Assembly: GCF_900176145.1 (NCBI RefSeq)
Contig: NZ_FWWY01000001.1
Coordinates: 3,515,011 to 3,579,010 of the forward strand
Direction: 5' to 3'
DNA from: Sulfobacillus thermosulfidooxidans DSM 9293
GTDB lineage: Bacteria > Bacillota > Sulfobacillia > Sulfobacillales > Sulfobacillaceae
Length of the DNA: 64,000 nucleotides
Numbering within the stretch: the first letter of the stretch is position 1; each line of letters begins with the position of its first letter. The position numbers and the translations under genes were made by a program. The notes under the pieces are model-generated. The model was not told the DNA's origin. It saw only the letters and a program-made list of their open reading frames with translations, and ran no database searches. Positions 36,452 through 44,930 of this stretch are shown here, piece by piece.

Positions 36452-36762
36452 TACTATCCCTCCCATCTGTAAAACTCATTCACCCTTACTCGTACTATCG
36501 TACTGGATAAGGACATGCGTAAAGGGGCTCGTACATCGTGTGCCGAGTTTCCCACAAAATGATCCCGGACTGTTGTCGCCCAGTGTTCATATTGTAGAAC
36601 GTATTACTTCTACTGTCTAACTTCCAGAAGACCTCGTAAATGCCTTGGGTGATCATCTAGGACCGTCTTCTTATTATCACGATGCCTTATTATTTTACTA
36701 CTTTGTCCTTGACAGAGTCTGTCGAAAACAGAAAACCCGACCATGATGGCCGTTTAGTCAAT
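36452..36762. other. Intergenic region; only a terminator-like hairpin seen
   Basis: No coding signal is convincing. A minus-strand hairpin GGCCA/TGGTC near 36724-36752, followed by TTTTCTGTTTT, probably ends the DUF2892-like gene. Confidence 0.5.
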
Positions 36763-37227
36763 TTAAGAAGCAGAGGTCACCAATGCCCATGCTTCTTGCG
36801 GGGAAAAAGTCTTCCCTAGATCACCCCGTAGAGCCCGCAAAGCCAGCCTTTCCTTCTCAATTTCCTGGCTTGTTCGAATTCCAAATCGGCGAATAACGGG
36901 TAATGGGGGGCACCATCCATCGAGCGCATGCGACAACAGAAATCCCCCCACAACCGCAGACAGGGCGAGCCACTTTTTATCCCGTCCCGATCCTAATAGT
37001 AAGCCGAGTAAGACGAAGGTCGACGATGTGACTTCAAGAACCCGTTCGGTATCCCATTCTTGGTCGAGTTCTTGCAACCGTTGTGTGATAGCCTGGGGAC
37101 CCATCTCCGCCAAGTGAAACACTTTGGACTGGGTTTGGGCATCGATAGCTTGATTGACTTGGGGAATCGTATGCGATTGGACGCGTCCGGTGGTACTTGG
37201 TAAGCGTATAATAACCTGTTTTTCCAC
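36763..37227 (-). CDS. DUF2892/YgaP-like inner-membrane protein
   Basis: GTG 37227 has AAGGAGG seven bases upstream, giving 154 residues. A soluble helical N-terminus of about 75 residues is followed by two hydrophobic helices (SSTFVLLGLLLGSG and ALSAVVGGFLLSHAL) and the DGWCPPLPVIRRFGIRTSQE segment typical of YgaP-type DUF2892 domains. A further charged tail of about 40 residues follows. Role unknown; relatives are often fused to rhodanese domains, which is not the case here. Confidence 0.65.
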   Translation of the reverse strand: MEKQVIIRLPSTTGRVQSHTIPQVNQAIDAQTQSKVFHLAEMGPQAITQRLQELDQEWDTERVLEVTSSTFVLLGLLLGSGRDKKWLALSAVVGGFLLSHALDGWCPPLPVIRRFGIRTSQEIEKERLALRALRGDLGKTFSPQEAWALVTSAS

Positions 37228-37644
37228 ATCCTCTCCTCCTTGTCTCATAGTCTAAACAAGAAGTTTGAGAACATACCGGAAATCCGTTGTCACATCTGTG
37301 AAATGCTGGATGCGTGCAAAGTTTCGGGTTACCCGGTTACAATGATGACACCATGAAGAAAAGCGCTGCCAAAAATGACTTTGGCATCCGTCTCTTTGAT
37401 CCAGAAGTCCCCCGAATCCTTGATTGATGCATTTCCGTCTAAGTACTGTATCAATCTGGGCCGTCACAATTATCACGGCGACTCACCTGGCCGAAGGGCC
37501 CACGATGAGTCGCCTGATCTTCATATTCTTTCATATCCTAAGGAACCATCTGAATGGTCCCAGCTACAGATCATCAACTGGCTAACTGTTTGAGGCCGTA
37601 ACACGGAAACTCACTAAAATCTTAGGATTATGTGTGTCACTGTG
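37228..37644. other. Intergenic region with one strong hairpin
   Basis: About 420 bases downstream of citrate synthase hold no credible gene. The hairpin at 37477-37514 is the only structure that stands out. Confidence 0.5.
37477..37514. repeat. Strong two-tier hairpin
   Basis: GGCGACTCA pairs with TGAGTCGCC, and inside it GGCC pairs with GGCC. The flanking T-tract on the plus strand is broken and there is none on the minus strand. It may be a terminator of citZ or a structured transcript end. Confidence 0.6.
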
Positions 37645-38781
37645 CTATTCACGGTCATCTAAGGGAATAAAATTTCGGTGGCTCGGCCCCGTATACTCAG
37701 CCCGTGGACGAATAATGCGGTTATGCCGATATTGCTCTAAAATATGGGCAGTCCATCCGGCAATGCGGCTTACCGCAAAAACGGGTGTATATAACTCCGT
37801 CGGAATGCCCAAGGCCGCATAAACCGAACCGGAATAAAAATCAACATTAGGATATAACGGTTTTTTCGATTGGATGGTTTGCCGAATTGCCTCGAGCATT
37901 TGGTAATTCTTAATCGTTCCGGTTTGTTCTCCTAATTGGCGGGAAAATTGACGTAATATTGTGGCTCGCGGGTCCTCGGTTTTATAAACACGATGTCCAA
38001 ATCCCATAATTTTCTTATGTTGCGCCAAAGCATTGTCAATCCAGGTATCGACGTGGTCAACCTCGCCAATTTCTTGCAACATCACCATGACTTCTTCATT
38101 AGCCCCACCGTGGAGAGGTCCCTTCAGGGCACCTATCGCCGAGGTTACGGCAGAATACAAATCGGACAGGGTGGCAGCGGTGACCCGGGCCGCAAATGTC
38201 GATGCATTTAATTCATGGTCAGCATGCAAAACCAAGGCTGTGTTAAAAACATGGGCAGGAAATTGCTCAGGTCGCTTTCCATGAAGCATGTATAAGAAAT
38301 TTTCAGCTAAAGAGAGATGGGAATCGGGAGCAATCGGTACTCGTCCTTGGCGTCGACGTTCAAATGATGCGACCATAGTCGGAATTTGGGCAACAAGACG
38401 CATGGCCTTGCGTCGATTAGCCTCATACGAATTATCTCCGGCATCAGGATCATAAATACCGGCTAGACTAACGGCTGTACGAAGAGCATCCATCGGATTT
38501 GTTGAGGGCGGCACCGAGACGAGTAAATCATAGACCGGCTTGGCAAGCGGTCTCATCGATCGCAAGGTTGTCGTAAATTGATTCAATTGTTCTCGGGTAG
38601 GTAGATTTCCTTCCCACAGAAGATAGACGACTTCCTCAAATGTCGTCTGTTCTGCCAAATCACGAACGTCGTATCCGCGATAAACCAAACGTCCTTCTTT
38701 CCCGTCGATGAAACAAATTTCTGAGGTTCCCGCTACGACATCTTCTAGGCCTTCTTTAAATTGCACTTCCGACATGGGCAT
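37645..38781 (-). CDS. citZ: Citrate synthase
   Basis: It condenses oxaloacetate and acetyl-CoA. The 378 residues fit the short type of Gram-positive/archaeal enzymes. VYRGYDVRDLAE starts the protein, and ADHELNASTFAARV, MGFGHRVYKTEDPRA and the C-terminal FAVSRIAGWTAHILEQ hold the catalytic His, His and Asp regions. Methylcitrate synthase cannot be excluded, but no prp genes are nearby. Confidence 0.93.
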   Translation of the reverse strand: MPMSEVQFKEGLEDVVAGTSEICFIDGKEGRLVYRGYDVRDLAEQTTFEEVVYLLWEGNLPTREQLNQFTTTLRSMRPLAKPVYDLLVSVPPSTNPMDALRTAVSLAGIYDPDAGDNSYEANRRKAMRLVAQIPTMVASFERRRQGRVPIAPDSHLSLAENFLYMLHGKRPEQFPAHVFNTALVLHADHELNASTFAARVTAATLSDLYSAVTSAIGALKGPLHGGANEEVMVMLQEIGEVDHVDTWIDNALAQHKKIMGFGHRVYKTEDPRATILRQFSRQLGEQTGTIKNYQMLEAIRQTIQSKKPLYPNVDFYSGSVYAALGIPTELYTPVFAVSRIAGWTAHILEQYRHNRIIRPRAEYTGPSHRNFIPLDDRE

Positions 38782-38802
38782 TGGCCTCCTTTTGTTAATA
38801 GC

Positions 38803-38904
38803 TCAAAAAGGTTTGCGTCTTATAAAAACTTGATCCCAGCAAGTAAATTGTAAGGCGGTATTGTCGGACGGGATCCCTCGTTCTAAAAACTCATCCAAAC
38901 TCAT
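38803..38904 (-). CDS. Possible small ORF upstream of citrate synthase (33 residues)
   Basis: ATG 38904 opens a frame encoding SLDEFLERGIPSDN and ending CWDQVFIRRKPF. The frame continues upstream without stop into the end of the neighbouring gene, so it could also be a shifted C-terminal remnant. The ribosome site is weak. Confidence 0.25.
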   Translation of the reverse strand: MSLDEFLERGIPSDNTALQFTCWDQVFIRRKPF

Positions 38905-38933
38905 AATCTTCTGTAAAAATTCCGCAGTGCATT

Positions 38934-39215
38934 CTACAATGAGGACGAAGTGGTTTTCACTTCCCAAACATGTTGCCCTTCAATTTGCATCCCTGTGGGG
39001 GGCAGCGAACCACGGCGCATATGTTTTGTCACCTGATCCAGTACAAAAGCCTTCATCACCGCAATTTGAGACGCGTCATCCATTGGACTCGGCGCTAACG
39101 GAACATCCACAACCCTTACGATATATTCATCCTTTTTATAGACACCCTCATAGACTTTCAGTGTCACGAGCCATACATCTTCCTGATGAGAAACCGATAA
39201 AACTTCTAAAGCCAT
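38934..39215 (-). CDS. Protein of unknown function (93 residues)
   Basis: ATG 39215 has AAGGGG eight bases upstream. The sequence shows a strand-rich first half (EDVWLVTLKVYEGVYKKDEYIVRVVDVP) and a helical second half (QIAVMKAFVLDQVTKHM), suggesting one small alpha/beta domain. No membrane segment or metal motif is visible. It lies between tetR and citZ on the same strand and may be cotranscribed. A longer in-frame start at 39308 lies inside tetR. Confidence 0.55.
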   Translation of the reverse strand: MALEVLSVSHQEDVWLVTLKVYEGVYKKDEYIVRVVDVPLAPSPMDDASQIAVMKAFVLDQVTKHMRRGSLPPTGMQIEGQHVWEVKTTSSSL

Positions 39216-39265
39216 CCTCTTGTCCCCTTTTGTGACAAATTTTCTACTTTTTCGTATTGTATCCG

Positions 39266-39850
39266 CTAGGACGCCGAATGGAAATCGTTTAATCCCCATG
39301 CCGTCCAAAAAATTCTTTGAATTTCCTGAGCCGCTTCATTTAAATCCAGATCCTGGTCACGGCGAATCCACACGCCAACAATCTCCGCCAGAGCTCCAAC
39401 CCAACCATGGGCGCCAATCACGGCTTGCGGCCGCGGTACTCCACATTCGATGAGGTCGCTGACAATAAATTCACTGAAGGCTTCGCGAACTCTCCACATG
39501 CGTTCTTCAAAAAGCGGGTCCGCTCCAGCCCCTCGGACCAAAACCACTTGCGCCAATTCATAATCTCGTCGGAACACATCGACTGCGGCCTCTAGGGAAC
39601 GTTTAAGTTTTTCGGATGGATTCTCAATTCCAGAACGCGCCAACATAATTTGCTCCATGACGTGGGTATATAATGTTTCCACGAGCGCCAGAAAGCAATC
39701 CTGTTTGCTGACAAAATACAGATAAAAAGTTCCTGTGGCACATTGTGCTTGATCGGCAATCATCCGAATGGTTGCTTGGTGATATCCATATTGGCTAAAT
39801 ATCGTTTGGGCTGCCTTAAGAATCTCCTCTTTACGGCCACCTTCATCCAT
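39266..39850 (-). CDS. TetR family transcriptional regulator
   Basis: The 194 residues open with the TetR helix-turn-helix: ILKAAQTIFSQYGYHQATIRMIADQAQCATGTFYLYFVSK runs through residues 10-49. The C-terminal ligand domain is unremarkable in sequence. It is divergent from the Nudix gene with 68 bases between, and a TATAAT lies in that gap, so it may regulate both itself and its neighbour. Ligand unknown. Confidence 0.9.
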   Translation of the reverse strand: MDEGGRKEEILKAAQTIFSQYGYHQATIRMIADQAQCATGTFYLYFVSKQDCFLALVETLYTHVMEQIMLARSGIENPSEKLKRSLEAAVDVFRRDYELAQVVLVRGAGADPLFEERMWRVREAFSEFIVSDLIECGVPRPQAVIGAHGWVGALAEIVGVWIRRDQDLDLNEAAQEIQRIFWTAWGLNDFHSAS

Positions 39851-39918
39851 GGCTCTTTTCCCTTTCCTCAGTCACAATTGCTATAATATAAATTAATACA
39901 CGTTAGAGGAGCCGTCCA

Positions 39919-40458
39919 TTGCTAAGGAATCGTATTCGACGTGTGCCCGTTACGGTCAGGGGCACGCATTATATTCACGAGTATCTTGTGTTACCAGATG
40001 TCTGTGCGGTTATTGCGGAAATTCCCGAAGGGGTTATTCTCGTTGAACAATTTCGGCCCGCCTTAGGGCGCAAAATTTTGGAGTTGCCCGCCGGTCGATT
40101 ACGACGGGGTGAAGAACCTGTTCAAGGAGCCCGCCGGGAATTACAGGAGGAAACAGGATATCAGGCTGGCGATATGCGCTTGTTATCCCGTTTCTATCCT
40201 TCCGTGGGACTGTCACGACACAAAGTGCATCTTTATTACACGGTGAATCCTGTTCCCGGACCAACAAATTGGGATCCGACAGAAGAAATTGAAGTCAAAA
40301 TTATTCCTGTTAATGAAGTGCCCAATTTATTGATCGAAGGAAGGGCCGCGGACGCCAAGACACATTTAGGCTTGGTGTATTTCCTCAATGCTCGAGGCTG
40401 GTTATTACAACGAGGACGATGGCGGCCGGTTCAAACATCCCAGGGTTCACCAGGATGA
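39919..40458 (+). CDS. Nudix hydrolase, ADP-ribose pyrophosphatase type
   Basis: The Nudix box runs GRLRRGEEPVQGARRELQEETG, with the two metal-binding Glu of REL.EET. VEQFRPALGRKILELPAG before the box and SVGLSRHKVHLYY after it match ADP-ribose pyrophosphatases. Start TTG 39919 follows GAGGAG. The stop TGA spans the junction with the insertion sequence: CCAGGAT is host and the final GA comes from the element. On the other side the duplicate reads CCAGGATAA, so the original gene ended at the same residue. Confidence 0.9.
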   Translation: MLRNRIRRVPVTVRGTHYIHEYLVLPDVCAVIAEIPEGVILVEQFRPALGRKILELPAGRLRRGEEPVQGARRELQEETGYQAGDMRLLSRFYPSVGLSRHKVHLYYTVNPVPGPTNWDPTEEIEVKIIPVNEVPNLLIEGRAADAKTHLGLVYFLNARGWLLQRGRWRPVQTSQGSPG

Positions 40459-42175
40459 GGCATTTGCGCTGTCTTGAAACCGTAGAGGGGCGCGGGATTC
40501 GCAGAGGCTCATAAAGAATTTCCCCCATTCATGGACGGAGGAATGCGGCTTTTCGGTTCCCGGTCGGCCGCCGGCGGCCGATTTGACCCCACCCGCGGCA
40601 CACCGTGCCGCGATCCCCGAAACCCGCAAAACCCTAAGAAAAACGGGCCGAGCTCTGGTAAAATTGAAGTACCAACCACAATTTTCCGAAAGGAGCTCTC
40701 CCGTATGGCTATCATACCACAACTTTCTCTCTTTTCGTGGCAAGATCTCGAAGAATTAGGCGACCTCGAACGCCTCGTGCTCGTCCTCGAGACGGTCCCG
40801 GATGAAACCCTCATGGCCCACCTGGAAGCCGCCCGTGGGCATGGGCGGAATGCGTACCCGGTCCGGGCGATGTGGAATTCGGTGTTGGCCGGGGTGGTTT
40901 TCCAACACCCCAGCATCGAGAGCCTTCGCCGAGAACTGGCCCGCAATGCGCAACTGCGCATGCTGTGCGGGTTCCGCAACGCGGCCGTCCCGCCCGCGTC
41001 GGCCTACACCCGATTTCTGCATCGTCTGATGGCCGAACAGGATACCGTGGACGGGATGTTTGAGCAGCTGGTGGATGACCTCGCCGCCGTGCTCCCGAAT
41101 TTCGGTCAGCGCTTGGCCATGGACAGCAAGGGTATCTCGTCGCGGGCCGTGCGGCCCGCCAAAAACCCCACCGCCGATGGGCGCCGGGACGTCGATGCCG
41201 ATTTTGGACGGAAGGAATACCGCGGTGTGCATGAGGACGGGACTACCTGGACCAAAGTGGTCAAGTGGTTCGGGTATAAGCTGCACCTGGTGGTGGATTC
41301 GACGTACGAATTGCCGGTGGCGTGGGAGGTGACGAAAGCGTCGGTGTCCGATGTGACCCGGGCGATGCCCATGTTGGATCATCTGCACCATCGCCACGGG
41401 GTGCTGCTGTCCCGTGCCGTCCTTTTAACGGCCGACCGGGGCTATGATGATACCAAATTGATCGCCGCCTGCTGGGATAGCTACCAGATTAAGCCGGTGA
41501 TCGATATCCGGAATATGTGGCGGGACCCGGATGCCACGCGAGTGCTACCGGGCCATTCGACGGTGACCTACAATTATCGTGGCGACGTCTTTTGTCAGGA
41601 TCCGGTCACGGGTCAGGTTCACACCATGAGTAACGGCGGATTCGAAGTCAGGCGCCAACGTCTCAAAAAGCGGTGCCCCGCCCGCTTTGCGGGCGTGTCC
41701 TGCCGGGGTCAAGACACCTGCCCCGTCGTCCAGGGCCTGCGCATTCCCTTACAGACCGATCGGCGGATTTTTACGCCCATGGACCGGGCCAGTTATCAAT
41801 GGAAGCGCGAGTATGCCCATCGCACGGCGGTGGAACGGGTGAACAGTCGGTTGGATGTGTCGTTCGGGTTGGAACTCCATACCATTCGGGGGCTAAAGAA
41901 AATGCAACTCCGCTGCGGGTTGGCCCTCATCGTGATGTTGGCGATGGCGCTCGGGCGGATACGGCAACGGCAACCGGAGCGGATGCGCCGCCTCGTGGGG
42001 TCGTGAACCCCACCCCCATTCATCGAAATCCCGGAACGGCCCGTCGGGCCGCTGCTTCGGCGTCGATTCATCCTGTTCCGCCATAATTGAGGCCCATTCA
42101 CCCTCTGGGATCTGCGTGACAAACGGCTGTGGAGTCGCCGCAGATTGACTGAAATCGGCTACAGCGGAAAAAACT
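40457..42175 (+). mobile_element. DDE insertion sequence with 7-bp flanking repeats
   Basis: CCAGGAT occurs at 40450-40456 and again at 42176-42182, just outside the element, as expected for a target duplication. The ends are imperfect inverted repeats sharing the pattern AG...TTT.CGCTGT (11 of 15 bases). The 1.72 kb segment is GC-richer than its surroundings and holds one intact transposase. Confidence 0.8.
40705..42006 (+). CDS. DDE transposase with N-terminal DUF772 domain (IS5/IS1182-like)
   Basis: ATG 40705 has GAAAGGAG upstream; an open frame reaching back to 40531 is unlikely to be translated. The N-terminus carries a DUF772-like helical domain (NAYPVRAMWNSVLAGVVFQH). Then LAMDSKGISSR gives the first catalytic Asp, LLTADRGYDDTKL the second, and AVERVNSRLDVSFGLELH the region of the catalytic Glu. 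A CPARFAGVSCRGQDTCP cysteine segment is also present. With 433 residues and no frameshift it may be active. Confidence 0.88.
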   Translation: MAIIPQLSLFSWQDLEELGDLERLVLVLETVPDETLMAHLEAARGHGRNAYPVRAMWNSVLAGVVFQHPSIESLRRELARNAQLRMLCGFRNAAVPPASAYTRFLHRLMAEQDTVDGMFEQLVDDLAAVLPNFGQRLAMDSKGISSRAVRPAKNPTADGRRDVDADFGRKEYRGVHEDGTTWTKVVKWFGYKLHLVVDSTYELPVAWEVTKASVSDVTRAMPMLDHLHHRHGVLLSRAVLLTADRGYDDTKLIAACWDSYQIKPVIDIRNMWRDPDATRVLPGHSTVTYNYRGDVFCQDPVTGQVHTMSNGGFEVRRQRLKKRCPARFAGVSCRGQDTCPVVQGLRIPLQTDRRIFTPMDRASYQWKREYAHRTAVERVNSRLDVSFGLELHTIRGLKKMQLRCGLALIVMLAMALGRIRQRQPERMRRLVGS

Positions 42176-42223
42176 CCAGGATAAAAAAATCTCCCCCAAT
42201 TCTGTGTTTTGGGATAAAATATG

Positions 42224-42251
42224 AGGGTAAAAGTATTTTCACTTTTACCCT
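42224..42251. promoter_or_regulatory. 28-bp palindrome upstream of the zinc-ribbon gene
   Basis: AGGGTAAAAGT and ACTTTTACCCT are perfect 11-base arms around a 6-base centre. It lies just downstream of a GATAAAAT -10-like sequence and 45 bases before the gene, and could be an operator or a leader hairpin. Confidence 0.6.
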
Positions 42252-42295
42252 ACCACAGTTGTGGGATGGATGTCGTCTAGAGAGGGATGGAGATA

Positions 42296-42544
42296 ATGAC
42301 TTGTGAACATTGCGGTAGTCTTCTAAGCCGTGACGAGTCAACCTGTCCACAATGCGGCTTCGAAGTTCCTAGTCCTGCCCCAATCAAAAAAAGTGCTAAA
42401 GTTGTTCCTTTTCGTCCACGTAAAAAACGTCGTCGTCCCTCTCCGCCCAAAGGACGTTATGCAGGAGGACCGGTGTTTTGGTGGATTGTGGCCATTATCG
42501 CGATTAGTCTTCTATTGCCGTATATTATTCCAATGCATCCTTAA
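42296..42544 (+). CDS. Zinc-ribbon membrane protein
   Basis: ATG 42296 has GAGGG nine bases upstream. The N-terminus CEHCGSLL...CPQCGFEV is a four-cysteine zinc ribbon. A proline- and arginine-rich basic linker (PRKKRRRP) follows, then one C-terminal transmembrane helix (FWWIVAIIAISLLLPYII). 82 residues. A membrane-tethered regulatory or adaptor role is possible, but no family is assigned. Confidence 0.75.
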   Translation: MTCEHCGSLLSRDESTCPQCGFEVPSPAPIKKSAKVVPFRPRKKRRRPSPPKGRYAGGPVFWWIVAIIAISLLLPYIIPMHP

Positions 42545-42562
42545 CGCGTCAGTTTCGTATGT

Positions 42563-43801
42563 TTAACTTACTTCGTCAGCCCATTTTGTTCCATCATGGC
42601 TCGCGATATGATGCATACCTTGCTTCATGGTGTGAATTTCTACCACTCCACCCCAGAGTCTATGTGCAATAGCTTTCAATGCAAAAGGTAACTCATAAAA
42701 ATCTAAGTCTCTCCCATCATAATGGTGCTGGATACGTAGAGGGCCTAGAGGCTTAGACTCTTCTGCGATCACGGTTAGAAGGGGAATGCCCGCATGTTCC
42801 ACGTCTTGAATGAGTTGGGCACGAATATGAGCAGGATCAGCGTGGGGCGTATTGCCATTGGGATCACTTTCCCGGTAAATGTCTAAATGACAGGTCTGGA
42901 TCACTTCGTCGTCTAACGCTAAACGAATCAATCCAGCATCATCTAACATATTGCGGGCTTCAAAGACCGCACCTAATCCCTTCTTCGCGTAAAGATGATT
43001 ATATAATTGGGATCCCAACGCATACGGATTTAATTGAGGTGCCTTTGTCGCCAAAAGCTTGCTATTAAGTTCTGCCACCTCCCACGCTACTTTTGGTGAG
43101 AGCGTAATTTGACGCATTAAGCGAGTATGCCAAAAGGTGGCATAACCTTCATTGCTAATTTTGGACAGACGCTGCGGCCAAAAATATTTCGATTCCTCCC
43201 GGATCATCAAGAGGATTTCGCGTTCCCAGTCTTGGAGATGTGCACTATGCAACGCAATATACCCTAACACATCGCTGGCTTCTTTCCCAGGCCCTCTCGC
43301 CATCAGAAGAGACGTTCCGACATGGTCCGCCACCACCATAGCAGCATCCAATAAGGACTCAACCGCCTCGTTCCCATAAATACGGCGGTACTGCCCTATT
43401 TGTCTCGCATGACGCGACGCTTTATGCAAGATATCATGAGGGGTCCTAGCGAATAGCCGCGAATGAGAAAAATAATCAACATGGGCAAAGACATGTGCCA
43501 AAATCAATAACGTTTGCGCGTCCGTGTTGAGACGATCGATAAAGGCATAGAAGGGACGAGTATTAATAACGAGCTCATAAATCTGGGATAATCTATAGTC
43601 ATAGGCCGTTTTTAATCGTCCGTAATTCTTTCCAAAACTCCAGTGCGCGTAGCGAATTGGCAGTCCATGATACGATGCTAAAGCATGAATATCTTCTGCA
43701 TCTACTAATTCGAAATGGACGTGATCACACTCTAACCCGGACAGCTGTGCGATGGGCAAAACTTGATCGATTAAGCTTTCAAGCTTGGAGGGTGTGAGCA
43801 T
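42563..43801 (-). CDS. spoVR: SpoVR family protein
   Basis: The 412 residues contain the SpoVR markers: YHGLPIRYAHWSFGKNYGRLK, YELVINTRPFYAFI, LAHVFAHVDYFSHS and NPYALGSQLYNHL. In Bacillus SpoVR affects spore cortex formation; the biochemical role is unknown. ATG 43801 overlaps yhbH by 23 bases. It ends the prkA-yhbH-spoVR operon, a conserved trio in many bacteria, convergent on the zinc-ribbon gene. Confidence 0.93.
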   Translation of the reverse strand: MLTPSKLESLIDQVLPIAQLSGLECDHVHFELVDAEDIHALASYHGLPIRYAHWSFGKNYGRLKTAYDYRLSQIYELVINTRPFYAFIDRLNTDAQTLLILAHVFAHVDYFSHSRLFARTPHDILHKASRHARQIGQYRRIYGNEAVESLLDAAMVVADHVGTSLLMARGPGKEASDVLGYIALHSAHLQDWEREILLMIREESKYFWPQRLSKISNEGYATFWHTRLMRQITLSPKVAWEVAELNSKLLATKAPQLNPYALGSQLYNHLYAKKGLGAVFEARNMLDDAGLIRLALDDEVIQTCHLDIYRESDPNGNTPHADPAHIRAQLIQDVEHAGIPLLTVIAEESKPLGPLRIQHHYDGRDLDFYELPFALKAIAHRLWGGVVEIHTMKQGMHHIASHDGTKWADEVS

Positions 43802-44930
43802 TCTTCTTTTCCCCATCCTTTCCGAAATAATATTCCAACGCGCGAAACACATCTTCTTTGCGGCGCAAAAGTATCGCTCCAATTCCCTGGCGTTCTTGGA
43901 ATGATTGGAATAAGGGTGAGGGATTCCGATCCGTGTCGTGGATTTCACCGTAACCAAAAAGATTGGTGCGACGTGCCAATTCCATACCAATTTCTACGGC
44001 CAACGCGTTATCGGAAGTCAAATTACCCCCATCTGTAAAATGAAAAGCATAACTATTAAACTGTTCGGCGGGATACCGCTGTTCTAAAATATCGAGACCA
44101 AGTCGGTACACTGACGATGACACGGTTCCGCCCGACGATCCCCGGTGAAAAAACGTTTCTTCATCCACTTCCCTGGCCCGGACGTCATGCGCTAAAAATA
44201 CGAGCTCGACATGCGGATAATTTCTCCGGAGAAATTCGACTGTCCAAAAAAAGAAACTTTTAGCTAAATATTTTTCGAAGGTTCCCATCGATCCTGAGGT
44301 GTCCATCATGGCCAACACCACGGCGCCCCCTTCATCAGCAGGCAACGCCTCATAGCGCCAATACCTTACATCAGTAGGCTGAATGTCAAGACGTTCTTGA
44401 TGTTCTTTAACGTGGCGCTTCATGGCTTCACGCAATGTTGCCCTTCTCACCCACCGACTTTTTAATCCCACTTTGTCCCATGATTCCGGTTGCAATTCCC
44501 GGCCATCGCCTAAAGACCGTTTTAAGGGATCTAAGTCAGGAAGAGCCAGCCGCTCAAAGACAATATCTGCCGCTTCTTCTAGCGTGACCGCGGTATCTTC
44601 CACATCGGCCCCGTTTTCTGTTCCACCCTCTTTGCCCGTTCCCATGGAATTTTTGTGCTCACCATGATTCCCCGTTGCGTTATCATCTGTCTGTCCCACA
44701 GTTTCCACATGGTGCCAGTCGAAGCTAATTCGAAATTCTTTCAGTTCCGGCAACGGAACATTGATCACGCGGCGACCGTCGGCGATGGTGATGTGCTCAT
44801 CGGACACCATATCGGCCAAATTAGCCTTAACGGCTTCTTTCACTTTCTGATCGTGGCGCCACTGGTCCTGATAAATGCCATGATATCGCCACTGTTCTCC
44901 ATTGCCGATGCTGTATGAAGGGAGTTTCAT
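43779..44930 (-). CDS. yhbH: YhbH/YeaH family protein (DUF444, VWA-like)
   Basis: The start KLPSYSIGNGEQWRYHG and a later VLAMMDTSGSMGTFEKY metal-ion-adhesion-like site define the YhbH/YeaH family. A Gly/Asn/Glu-rich low-complexity linker sits near residues 95-125. ATG 44930 overlaps the prkA stop (ATGA). It probably acts with the PrkA kinase in stress and sporulation signalling, as the pair nearly always co-occurs. Confidence 0.93.
   Translation of the reverse strand: MKLPSYSIGNGEQWRYHGIYQDQWRHDQKVKEAVKANLADMVSDEHITIADGRRVINVPLPELKEFRISFDWHHVETVGQTDDNATGNHGEHKNSMGTGKEGGTENGADVEDTAVTLEEAADIVFERLALPDLDPLKRSLGDGRELQPESWDKVGLKSRWVRRATLREAMKRHVKEHQERLDIQPTDVRYWRYEALPADEGGAVVLAMMDTSGSMGTFEKYLAKSFFFWTVEFLRRNYPHVELVFLAHDVRAREVDEETFFHRGSSGGTVSSSVYRLGLDILEQRYPAEQFNSYAFHFTDGGNLTSDNALAVEIGMELARRTNLFGYGEIHDTDRNPSPLFQSFQERQGIGAILLRRKEDVFRALEYYFGKDGEKKNAHTLQA

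Noticed and set aside
37252-37476. 74-residue minus-strand ORF between citZ and the DUF2892-like gene
   Set aside because: No ribosome site and a Cys/His/Arg-rich composition unlike neighbours.
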